The notes beneath the pieces are model-generated. The model was not told where the DNA came from. It did not search any database and was given only the letters and a program-made list of their open reading frames with translations. The translations under genes were made by a program, and so were the position numbers. A stretch of 18,162 bases of DNA from ARK-15 sp038880255 (GTDB taxonomy: Archaea; Thermoplasmatota; Thermoplasmata; Thermoplasmatales; ARK-15), in contig JAVZSA010000025.1 in NCBI GenBank assembly GCA_038880255.1, positions 1 to 18,162 of the forward strand, read 5' to 3'. Below are positions 7,733-13,743 of the stretch, one piece after another (the first letter of the stretch is position 1; every line of letters starts with the position of its first letter).

Positions 7733-7824
7733 GGTACATCACTGTAGAAATTCACAGGTGAAAAAATCAAAAATGCCAACTCTTCACAACATTTAGGTGG
7801 ATGGCCGTCGTCATCATCTTCCAT
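7729..7824 (-). CDS. Small 31-residue acidic Cys-Cys peptide, first gene of the DUF1611 operon
   Basis: An ATG at 7824 opens 31 codons ending in TGA at 7729-7731, which overlaps the DUF1611 ATG (7730-7732) as ATGA. A Shine-Dalgarno core GGTGA at 7831-7835 lies exactly six bases upstream, the same spacing as before the genes at 9251 and 9683. A TATA-like element is at 7865-7876. The product starts M-E-D-D-D-D-G-H-P-P-K-C-C-E-E, then has a hydrophobic centre and a tyrosine/aspartate-containing tail ending in proline. The H-P-P-K-C-C segment could bind a metal or offer thiols. I recognise no family. It may be a functional microprotein, a substrate of the downstream enzymes, or only a leader that couples translation. 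The combination of ribosome-binding site, coupling overlap and promoter spacing makes translation likely; function is unknown. Confidence 0.6.
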   Translation of the reverse strand: MEDDDDGHPPKCCEELAFLIFSPVNFYSDVP

Positions 7825-7854
7825 TATTTATCACCATTGTCTTCAAGGAAGATG
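7815..7854. repeat. 8-base perfect inverted repeat around the leader of the DUF1611 operon
   Basis: CATCTTCC at 7815-7822 and GGAAGATG at 7847-7854 are perfect inverted copies separated by 24 bases. The interval holds the Shine-Dalgarno site and the start region of the small gene. The outer arm lies at about the predicted transcription start (around 7844-7847), so the repeat may be a DNA operator with arms about three helical turns apart rather than an RNA hairpin. Chance occurrence cannot be excluded. Confidence 0.35.
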
Positions 7855-7864
7855 TGATTTTTAT

Positions 7865-7876
7865 CTTATATAAAAA
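7865..7876 (-). promoter_or_regulatory. TATA-like promoter of the small-peptide/DUF1611/PP-loop operon
   Basis: TTTTTATATAAG on the minus strand, centred near 7870. A start about 25-26 bases downstream would give a leader of roughly 20 bases before the ATG at 7824, with the GGTGA site inside it. This fits an mRNA that uses a Shine-Dalgarno site rather than a leaderless one. Confidence 0.5.
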
Positions 7877-7973
7877 TGTTTTCCCATTCTTACCATAAAA
7901 AATTTAGTAAAAATGCTTTTCAATATCGTAATATACAGCTTTTCTAAAATTTTTTATTAGTTAAAATAATTTT

Positions 7974-8056
7974 TAACTCGGTGAGAGTGATGCTCCCTTG
8001 ACTTGGTAAGGGTATGGAGGGAAAAGACCCAAAGTTACGAGCGGAATAGTTCACTA
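7974..8056. other. GC-rich island in an AT-rich gap; candidate non-coding RNA
   Basis: The gap between the DUF1611 promoter and the dehydrogenase gene (about 350 bases) is very AT-rich except here, where about half of the bases are G or C. In AT-rich archaea such islands often mark structured RNAs (established observation). Local pairing is possible: C-C-C-T-T 7995-7999 with A-A-G-G-G 8008-8012, and GTGA 7981-7984 with TCAC 8051-8054; but no tRNA, C/D-box or other known pattern is complete. On the minus strand an open frame of 58 codons (ATG 8120 to TAG 7944) covers it, but its GC-rich half uses codons (CGT, GGG, CCC, ACC) unlike the neighbouring genes. Strand and nature are undecided; it could also be a remnant of a mobile element ending at the nearby solo repeat. 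Confidence 0.35.
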
Positions 8057-8163
8057 AACAAAAAAGATATAATGAAATACATAACATTTTATATTTATCA
8101 TTTAAAAATTTTGAAATCATTTTTTAAATGAATTTTTATGGTTATAATAAATTATAAATATAA

Positions 8164-8180
8164 ATTTATTAAACACAGCA
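8164..8180 (+). repeat. Solo copy of the insertion-sequence end
   Basis: ATTTATTAAACACAGCA is the exact reverse complement of 154-170 and matches 16 of 17 positions of 1272-1288. Its orientation places the interior of any former element to the left, towards the GC-rich island. No partner end is visible nearby. It lies about 45 bases before the dehydrogenase start and just upstream of that gene's promoter. Confidence 0.7.
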
Positions 8181-8195
8181 TTATTAATAGAAAAA

Positions 8196-8205
8196 TCTTA
8201 ATAAT
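8196..8205 (+). promoter_or_regulatory. TATA-like element for the dehydrogenase–SCP2–ThDP operon
   Basis: TCTTAATAAT is centred about 26 bases before the ATG at 8226, with no Shine-Dalgarno site in between, consistent with a leaderless mRNA. The surrounding sequence is so AT-rich that the exact element is uncertain. Confidence 0.35.
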
Positions 8206-8225
8206 AATAATTAAATCTATAATTA

Positions 8226-9251
8226 ATGAAAGCAGCTTTTTTTTATGGTGCCGGTGACATTAGAGTAGAGGAAACAGAAGTACCTGAAATTGATGATGAT
8301 GAGGTACTAATAAAAGTTTCATATTGTGGAATTTGTGGATCAGACATTACAGCATTTAAAACTGGAAATTATGTTCCTGGCATTATAATAGGTCATGAAT
8401 TTTCTGGAATTGTGATAAAAAAGGGAAAAAATGTGAACAATGTAAATGAGGGTGATAAGGTAGTAGGATTAAGTTTAATACCCTGTGGAAAATGTGAATA
8501 CTGTCTTTCCGGTAAACCAAACCTTTGCAAAAATGCACTTATGACTGGTATTACTATTAATGGGGCATTTGCTGAATATGTTAAATTGCCTAAGGATGCC
8601 GTTTTAAAAATTGATAACAAATTAAACGCAATTGAGGCTACACTGGTAGAGCCATTAGCAATAGTGCTACATGCAATAAATATTTCTTCTTTCAAACCAG
8701 GAAAAAGTATCTTAATTCAAGGAGCAGGTCCTATAGGCCTTCTTACACTAGGGATGATGAAAATTTCTGGAGCGTCAAAGATTTTTTTAAGTGAAATTTC
8801 TGATAAAAGGATTGAGGTTGCAAGAAATTTAAGCAGTGATGTTTATTTTATAAATCCCTCAAAAAGTAATATTTTTTCATTCATTGAAAAGGAGACTGAT
8901 GGAGAAGGTGTGGATATTATATTCGATACTACAGGTTCACCAACAGCTATAAAATCAAATTATACACTTGTAAAAAGAGGTGGCGAAATAGTAATACTTG
9001 GGATACCAGAATTACCTGTGGAATCTGATATTTTCACACTTGTTATGGATGAAATAACAATAAAGGGATCATTTGAGGGTGTTAACGAATTTAAAGATGC
9101 AATTGATTTCATTTCCCAAAGGAAGGTAAATTTTTCATCCATAATAACATCAATAATCCCAATTGAAAAAATAGTAGATGATGGTTTTAAAAAGCTGCTT
9201 GAAATGCCAAAAGAAGGAAAAATAGTAATAAAGATTGGAGGTGATTTTTAA
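8226..9251 (+). CDS. Zinc-dependent alcohol/polyol dehydrogenase (MDR family)
   Basis: 341 residues, a complete medium-chain dehydrogenase. The GroES-like catalytic domain has C-G-I-C-G-S-D at 34-40 with the catalytic zinc ligand C37, then G-H-E-F-S-G with H57/E58. The structural zinc lobe has four cysteines C87, C90, C93 and C101, and there is E142 in V-E-P-L-A. The Rossmann domain carries G-A-G-P-I-G at 166-171 and an acidic residue after the second strand (S-E-I-S-D-K-R), suggesting NAD rather than NADP. The layout is that of the sorbitol/L-threonine/2,3-butanediol dehydrogenase group; the substrate cannot be fixed. It is coupled to the SCP2 gene by a TAATG overlap with a perfect GGAGGTGA at 9237-9244. 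Confidence 0.9.
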   Translation: MKAAFFYGAGDIRVEETEVPEIDDDEVLIKVSYCGICGSDITAFKTGNYVPGIIIGHEFSGIVIKKGKNVNNVNEGDKVVGLSLIPCGKCEYCLSGKPNLCKNALMTGITINGAFAEYVKLPKDAVLKIDNKLNAIEATLVEPLAIVLHAINISSFKPGKSILIQGAGPIGLLTLGMMKISGASKIFLSEISDKRIEVARNLSSDVYFINPSKSNIFSFIEKETDGEGVDIIFDTTGSPTAIKSNYTLVKRGGEIVILGIPELPVESDIFTLVMDEITIKGSFEGVNEFKDAIDFISQRKVNFSSIITSIIPIEKIVDDGFKKLLEMPKEGKIVIKIGGDF

Positions 9252-9676
9252 TGAAGTTTGGAAGTTCGGAATATCTACAAAAAGTAAAAGAGATTACAAA
9301 TAGTGATGAAAAATATGCTAATATGGTAAAGGAATACAATCTTTCCTATACATTTATAATAGAAGCAGAACCTAATAAAGGTGTATCTAATGAAATAATA
9401 ATTGGATATAAGATGAAGGATGGAAAAATGGAAGATATTTGGGAAGGTGTAAGAGAAACAGATTTTGTAATATCTGGAAAATATTCAGTCTGGGTTGATC
9501 TTCTAACAGGAAAAATGGGTTTAACATTGGCATTTTTACAGAGAAAATTGAAAATTAGAGGTGAGTTTTCAAAGATTCTTCAACTCTCAAAGGCTACAGA
9601 ATATTGGATCCAAATGCTAAAAAAAATTCCAACAGAATTTGAAGGTGAATTTTCAAAATATAATTATTGGGGGTGA
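9251..9676 (+). CDS. SCP2 (sterol carrier protein 2) domain protein
   Basis: 141 residues forming a single SCP2-like domain. The features are a hydrophobic/charged alternation through I-I-I-G-Y-K-M-K-D-G-K, a beta-strand segment D-F-V-I-S-G-K-Y-S-V-W, and the central L-L-T-G-K-M-G-L-T-L-A-F-L-Q-R-K-L-K-I-R-G-E-F-S-K motif (about 81-106). That motif matches the family pattern of a small residue-rich helix followed by L-x-I-x-G. SCP2 domains bind acyl-CoA, fatty acids or other lipids in a hydrophobic tunnel. There is no signal peptide, so it acts in the cytoplasm. Its place between a dehydrogenase and a ThDP enzyme suggests it presents or buffers a hydrophobic or CoA-linked substrate (inference). 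It starts inside the stop of the dehydrogenase gene. Confidence 0.82.
   Translation: MKFGSSEYLQKVKEITNSDEKYANMVKEYNLSYTFIIEAEPNKGVSNEIIIGYKMKDGKMEDIWEGVRETDFVISGKYSVWVDLLTGKMGLTLAFLQRKLKIRGEFSKILQLSKATEYWIQMLKKIPTEFEGEFSKYNYWG
9669..9676 (+). promoter_or_regulatory. Ribosome-binding site that decides the TTG start at 9683
   Basis: GGGGGTGA ends six bases before the TTG at 9683. The TGA is also the stop codon of the SCP2 gene. The site makes TTG convincing as the initiation codon of the ThDP enzyme, whose protein begins normally for the family. Confidence 0.75.
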
Positions 9677-9682
9677 ATAAAT

Positions 9683-11428
9683 TTGGCAAAAATAACAGGC
9701 GGTGAGGTTTTAAAAAGAGTATTAGAAAAAGAAGGGGTCAAATATATTTTTGGTGTGCCAGGGGATCAACTATACCCATTGCTTAATGCGATAAGAAAAA
9801 GTGAAATAAAATTTGTTACATTTCATAGTGAGGCTGCAGCTGCTCAGGCTGCTGACGCCTATTCAAGAACATCTGGAGAACTTGGAGTAGTGATAGGAAC
9901 TGTCGGGCCAGGTGCAGCAAATTTGATAGGTGGTGTGTACCCAGCATTTGCTGAAAATATTCCATTGTTGGTAATTACAGCACAGAATCAAACATTTAGA
10001 TCCTATCCAGATCATGGGTCAATGCAAGCTCTTGACCAATATTCCTTATTCAAAGCAGTAACAAAATGGAATGCTGTTGTAAACTCTTGGAAAAGGATAA
10101 TTGAATTAACTGAAAGGGCTATAAGAACAGCATTTTCTGAAAAACCAGGACCAGTTCATTTGGACTTCCCCTCGGACATTCTCCATGAAACAGGTGAAGA
10201 AAATGAATTGATTTTTCATGAAAAAGCAAATTACAGGCCTTTAATACCACCTCAGGGAAATGAAAAATTAATAGAAAATGCAGCAAAAATGATAATTGAA
10301 TCAAAAAATCCACTCATACATGCAGGTGGTGGTGTTTTAAGAAGTGGTGCAGAATTGGAATTAATAGAATTGGCTGAATACCTTCAAATTCCTGTTACAA
10401 CCTCAATATCTGCAAAAGGTGTTTTACCTGAAGATCATCCACTCTGTTTGATACCGCATAGTTTCGGTGCTATTGCAGCACAGGCAGAAGCAGATCTTGT
10501 AATACTTATTGGAACAAAATTAGGAGATCTTGATTTTTTTGGAAGACCACCAATTTGGGGAACTCCGGATACACAAAAAATAATACAGATCGATATTTCT
10601 GGCGAACAAATTTCACTAAACAGACAAGTTGATATAGGCATAGTTGGTGATGCACGTGAAACTTTAAGAGCTTTAAATTCAAAAATAAAATCTATGGTAA
10701 AGAAATTGGAAAAAAGGGATAAAAACATTGAATATAAAAATTTAGAAAAACAATGGCTCAGCGAATTCGAGGAAATATCTTTACAAGATAATATTCCCAT
10801 TCATCCATTAAGGGTAATTAGGGAAGTGAGAAAATTTTATCCAAAAAATGCAATTTCAGTAATTGATGGTGGTAATACCACAGTTTGGTCACATTATATG
10901 AATAGAATATATTGCCCAAGATGTTTTTTAAGTAGTTCAGCAGGTGATTCTGGCCATATAGGTACAGGTGTTCCTTATAGTATTGGTGCAAAGTTGTCAA
11001 ATCCTGATAGGGAAGTTTATTGCATAACAGGTGATGGTGCCTTTGGCTACGGTGTAATGGAACTTGAAACTGCAAAAAGACTAGGAATAAGTTTTACTGT
11101 TATAATTTTGAACGATTTTTCTTGGGGCATGATAAAATCTGGTCAAACACTCTATTATGATAAGAATTACATTGGAGTAGATTTTTCTGAAATCAGATAT
11201 GATGAAATTGCAAGGGCCATGGGATGCTATGGAGAGAGAGTTACAGATCCACGTGATCTTAGGAATGCACTCAAAAGGGCAAGGGATTCTGGACTTCCTG
11301 CAGTAATTGATGTAAAAATAGATCCAAATGTAATACCACCAGATTTCCAAACTTTGGCCTCAATTTGGCTTGAAGGTTGTGAATCACCACCAAAGGAAAG
11401 TTTAGAGTATGAAAAAATTTTAAAATAA
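9683..11428 (+). CDS. Thiamine-diphosphate enzyme, acetolactate synthase/pyruvate oxidase-like
   Basis: 581 residues, full length for the three-domain POX/AHAS family. The N-terminal PYR domain has the cofactor-activating glutamate E50 (F-H-S-E-A) and G-T-V-G-P-G-A-A-N-L (72-81). The central domain (about 195-340) has H-A-G-G-G-V-L and I-G-T-K-L-G-D. The C-terminal PP domain carries the ThDP/Mg motif G-D-G-A-F-G-Y-G from 450 to N477-D478. The active-site segment reads W-G-M-I-K-S-G-Q-T-L-Y-Y, lacking the Q-W-Q tryptophan signature of biosynthetic acetohydroxyacid synthases. There is no small regulatory subunit gene nearby. So it is probably a decarboxylase, carboligase or lyase on another 2-oxo acid or acyl substrate. 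It is the last gene of the trio with an MDR dehydrogenase and SCP2; a carboligation product reduced by the dehydrogenase is one reading. Confidence 0.85.
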   Translation: MAKITGGEVLKRVLEKEGVKYIFGVPGDQLYPLLNAIRKSEIKFVTFHSEAAAAQAADAYSRTSGELGVVIGTVGPGAANLIGGVYPAFAENIPLLVITAQNQTFRSYPDHGSMQALDQYSLFKAVTKWNAVVNSWKRIIELTERAIRTAFSEKPGPVHLDFPSDILHETGEENELIFHEKANYRPLIPPQGNEKLIENAAKMIIESKNPLIHAGGGVLRSGAELELIELAEYLQIPVTTSISAKGVLPEDHPLCLIPHSFGAIAAQAEADLVILIGTKLGDLDFFGRPPIWGTPDTQKIIQIDISGEQISLNRQVDIGIVGDARETLRALNSKIKSMVKKLEKRDKNIEYKNLEKQWLSEFEEISLQDNIPIHPLRVIREVRKFYPKNAISVIDGGNTTVWSHYMNRIYCPRCFLSSSAGDSGHIGTGVPYSIGAKLSNPDREVYCITGDGAFGYGVMELETAKRLGISFTVIILNDFSWGMIKSGQTLYYDKNYIGVDFSEIRYDEIARAMGCYGERVTDPRDLRNALKRARDSGLPAVIDVKIDPNVIPPDFQTLASIWLEGCESPPKESLEYEKILK

Positions 11429-11451
11429 TAGAAAATGTTCATTTTAATAAA

Positions 11452-11463
11452 ATTCATATATTC
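11452..11463 (+). promoter_or_regulatory. TATA-like promoter of the uS13 operon
   Basis: ATTCATATATTC is centred about 48 bases before the ATG at 11506, predicting transcription start near 11484 and a leader of about 22 bases that contains AAGGTAG at 11494-11500. An alternative AT-rich element lies just upstream at 11440-11452. The 77-base gap to the ThDP gene has no other feature that I can see. Confidence 0.45.
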
Positions 11464-11505
11464 GTAACAATTTAAGGAAAGATACGGATAAAAAAGGTAG
11501 AAAAT

Positions 11506-11967
11506 ATGGCTGAGGATAAAGAATTTAGATATATTGTTCGTCTTGCAAACACCGATCTCGATGGTAATAGGATTGCAGTTTATGGTCTAATGGGAATTAA
11601 AGGTATTGGTTATAGGGCCTCTGAAATGATTTTAAAGGTAGCAGGAATTAATAAATTCAAGAAAATTGGAGAACTTACTGATGATGAGATTGATAGGCTA
11701 AAGAAAATCTTGGACAAACCTGGTGATCATTTACCTTGGTGGGCTGTTAACAGAAAAAGAGACCTTTTGTCTGGAAAAAATTTACATTATCTAAGTACGG
11801 ATCTTGAATTAGCTATAAAGGATGATATTGATATGCTTAAAAAAATTAGGGCATACAGAGGCATTAGGCATGAGAGAGGATTGCCTGTAAGAGGGCAAAG
11901 AACAAGATCTAACGATAGAAGAGGACTTACCGTAGGTGTTTCAAAGAAGAAAGAGGTGAAAACTTAA
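11506..11967 (+). CDS. rps13: Small ribosomal subunit protein uS13
   Basis: 153 residues, the archaeal/eukaryotic length (bacterial S13 is about 120). Family features: R-I-A-V-Y-G-L-M-G-I-K-G-I-G-Y-R (helix-two-turns-helix region near 22-37) and the basic C-terminal signature Y-R-G-I-R-H-E-R-G-L-P-V-R-G-Q-R-T-R-S-N (about 117-136), which reaches towards tRNA at the subunit head. It is the first gene of the uS13–uS4–uS11–Rpo3 cluster conserved across archaea. A Shine-Dalgarno-like AAGGTAG precedes the ATG by five bases. The stop overlaps the uS4 start as TAATG. Confidence 0.96.
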   Translation: MAEDKEFRYIVRLANTDLDGNRIAVYGLMGIKGIGYRASEMILKVAGINKFKKIGELTDDEIDRLKKILDKPGDHLPWWAVNRKRDLLSGKNLHYLSTDLELAIKDDIDMLKKIRAYRGIRHERGLPVRGQRTRSNDRRGLTVGVSKKKEVKT

Positions 11968-12512
11968 TGGGAGATCCAAAGTTCAACAGAAAGCTTTATG
12001 AAACACCAAGAAGGCCATGGGAAAAGGAAAGAATAGAGGAAGAAAATAAACTCCTTAAAAGATATGGATTAAAAAACAAAAGGGAGCTTTGGAAGGCACA
12101 ATCAATATTAAGAAACTTTAGAGCTCAAGCAAGAAGATTACAGGCATTAATAAGATATAATGATCCACAAGCCAAGAAAGAACTCGATCAAATACTTCAA
12201 AAATTAATTAAGTATGGCTTCCTTGATAAATCAAATGCCAGTATAGATTCTATTCTTACACTAACTATTGATAATGTTTTGGATAGAAGACTTGAAACTG
12301 TTGTTTTTAAGCTTGGATTGGCAAACACGCCAAAGCAGGCAAGGCAATTTATTACTCATGGTCACATAATGCTTGGTGATAGGGTAATATCAATTCCTGG
12401 TTACTTAGTAAAAAAGGAGGAGGAAAATATGATAAAATACAATCCCTTTTCACCACTTGCAAATGAGCTTCATCCAATGAGACAAAAAAATAAGGAGGAG
12501 GAGGCACAATGA
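11967..12512 (+). CDS. rps4: Small ribosomal subunit protein uS4
   Basis: 181 residues of archaeal-type uS4, an early-assembling 16S rRNA-binding protein. The N-terminus G-D-P-K-F and R-R-P-W-E-K-E-R-I are archaeal, and there is no zinc-binding cysteine set. The S4 RNA-binding domain lies at about 106-160: R-R-L-E-T-V-V-F-K-L-G-L-A, then A-R-Q-F-I-T-H-G-H-I-M-L-G-D-R-V-I-S-I-P-G. The tail with S-P-L-A-N-E-L-H-P resembles Thermoplasma uS4 as I recall it. A strong GAGGTGA at 11953-11959 sets the start; the stop overlaps uS11 as ATGA. Confidence 0.95.
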   Translation: MGDPKFNRKLYETPRRPWEKERIEEENKLLKRYGLKNKRELWKAQSILRNFRAQARRLQALIRYNDPQAKKELDQILQKLIKYGFLDKSNASIDSILTLTIDNVLDRRLETVVFKLGLANTPKQARQFITHGHIMLGDRVISIPGYLVKKEEENMIKYNPFSPLANELHPMRQKNKEEEAQ

Positions 12513-12892
12513 GTAAGGTGGCAGTGGTCCACATATTTTCCTCTCATAATAACACAATTATTACTGTTACCGATATAACAGGAGCAGAAACTCTTGCAAA
12601 GGCCTCAGGCGGGATGGTAGTAAAAGCAGATAGGGATGAATCTTCACCATATGCAGCGATGAAAGCTTCAGACATAATAACAGAAAAATTAAAGGAAAAG
12701 GGAATAGATGAAATAATCATTAAGGTAAGGGCTCCGGGAGGTAGTAAAAGTCAATCAACTGGTCCTGGTGCCCAGGCAGCTATAAGGGCTTTAACAAGGG
12801 CAGGTTTTAAAGTCCTCAGAGTAGAGGATGTGACACCAATCCCCCATGATGGAACAAGGAGAAAGGGTGGAAAGAGGGGAAGAAGAGTATAA
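12509..12892 (+). CDS. rps11: Small ribosomal subunit protein uS11
   Basis: 127 residues, normal for the family. uS11 lines the platform of the 30S subunit near the mRNA exit. Recognisable segments are I-F-S-S-H-N-N-T-I-I-T-V-T-D (9-22), the K-V-R-A-P-G-G-S-K-S-Q-S-T-G-P-G-A-Q-A-A core and the C-terminal D-V-T-P-I-P-H-D-G-T-R-R-K-G-G-K-R-G. A run GGAGGAGGAGG at 12494-12504, inside the uS4 coding end, provides an unusually strong ribosome-binding site four bases before the ATG. Confidence 0.97.
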   Translation: MSKVAVVHIFSSHNNTIITVTDITGAETLAKASGGMVVKADRDESSPYAAMKASDIITEKLKEKGIDEIIIKVRAPGGSKSQSTGPGAQAAIRALTRAGFKVLRVEDVTPIPHDGTRRKGGKRGRRV

Positions 12893-12915
12893 AATTTGAG
12901 GGAGCGAATAAAAAT

Positions 12916-13743
12916 ATGAAATTCACACTCCTTGAGATAAATGAAAGATATATAAAATTCGAAATTGATGATATAAATTATAGTATTGCAAATATGCTAA
13001 GAAGGACTTTAATAAATGATATACCAAAATTGGCAATAAAAAATGTTTCTTTCCATCTTGGATCTGTTCAAAAAGAAAATGCTGATGGTAAGATAGAAAT
13101 ATACAATAGTTCTTCACCACTTTTTAATGAAATTATCGCACATAGGCTGGGTATGGTTCCTTTACCTACAGATCTAAAAATGAAGTTTAGAGATGAATGT
13201 CAACATCCTCCAGATCAGGCCTGCCCTCTTTGTACTGTTACCTATACTCTTTCAAAATTTGGTCCAGGTGTTGTTTATTCAGGGGATTTGATACCTGTAG
13301 GCGATCCAAGTTTTGCACCTGTCGAAAAGAATATACCAATAGTTAAACTTAATGAGAAGCAAGCACTTCTCATAGATGCGGAGGCAATAATGGGCACAGC
13401 TAAGGAACATGCTAGATGGCAAGTAACAAGTGGTGTTTCATATAAATATCATAGGGAATTCTATGTGCCAAAGAAAAATGAATTATACGAGGTTTTGAAA
13501 AATGAATGCAAAAAGAATATTATATCAGAAAATGAACAATTTCTTATTGTAACCGATGATTCCCCTTGTAAACATATTGCAAAATTGTTTCAATATGACG
13601 ATGTAAAAATTGTTGAAGACGACACTAAATTTATTTTTCAGTTTGAAACAGATGGCTCACTTTCGGCAAAGGATACCCTACTTGTTGCAATAAGAAGACT
13701 TAAGGAAAAATTGGGGAGACTTAGGGATTCCATTACAGTGTGA
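12916..13743 (+). CDS. rpo3: DNA-directed RNA polymerase subunit Rpo3 (RpoD, Rpb3/alpha family)
   Basis: 275 residues. The dimerisation domain is recognisable by N-M-L-R-R-T-L-I-N-D-I-P at 26-37 and by the C-terminal G-S-L-S-A-K-D-T-L-L-V-A-I-R-R-L-K (247-263); Rpo3 pairs with Rpo11 to nucleate polymerase assembly. A zinc-loop-like set of cysteines lies at C95, C103 and C106. The extra domain that in some archaea is a ferredoxin-like fold with an Fe-S cluster is present at about 165-225 but keeps only C198 and C218, so it should not bind a cluster. A Shine-Dalgarno-like GAGGGAG lies at 12898-12904 upstream. The stop overlaps the lysS start region. Confidence 0.95.
   Translation: MKFTLLEINERYIKFEIDDINYSIANMLRRTLINDIPKLAIKNVSFHLGSVQKENADGKIEIYNSSSPLFNEIIAHRLGMVPLPTDLKMKFRDECQHPPDQACPLCTVTYTLSKFGPGVVYSGDLIPVGDPSFAPVEKNIPIVKLNEKQALLIDAEAIMGTAKEHARWQVTSGVSYKYHREFYVPKKNELYEVLKNECKKNIISENEQFLIVTDDSPCKHIAKLFQYDDVKIVEDDTKFIFQFETDGSLSAKDTLLVAIRRLKEKLGRLRDSITV

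Noticed and set aside
7771..7817. Alternative 16-codon frame in the DUF1611 leader
   Set aside because: Its ATG at 7817 is 13 bases from the ribosome-binding site, and its stop does not couple to DUF1611; the 31-codon frame fits much better.
7995..8050. Piece of 23S rRNA
   Set aside because: AAGGGTATGG followed by AAAG and ACGAGC recalls a conserved 23S segment, but the bases between differ and the flanks do not match; too short to claim.
7977..8056. tRNA gene or tRNA fragment
   Set aside because: An ACTC/GAGT stem and a T-T-G-A-C loop resemble D and anticodon arms, but the D loop is too short, no T-arm with G-T-T-C-R-A exists and there is no acceptor stem.
7944..8120. 58-codon minus-strand protein gene
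   Set aside because: It has no ribosome-binding site, and its GC-rich half uses codons such as CGT, GGG and CCC that neighbouring genes avoid. Kept only as part of the GC-rich island.
9683..11428. Catalytic subunit of biosynthetic acetohydroxyacid synthase
   Set aside because: The Q-W-Q active-site signature is absent, there is no small subunit gene, and the neighbours are not branched-chain genes. Only the superfamily is assigned.
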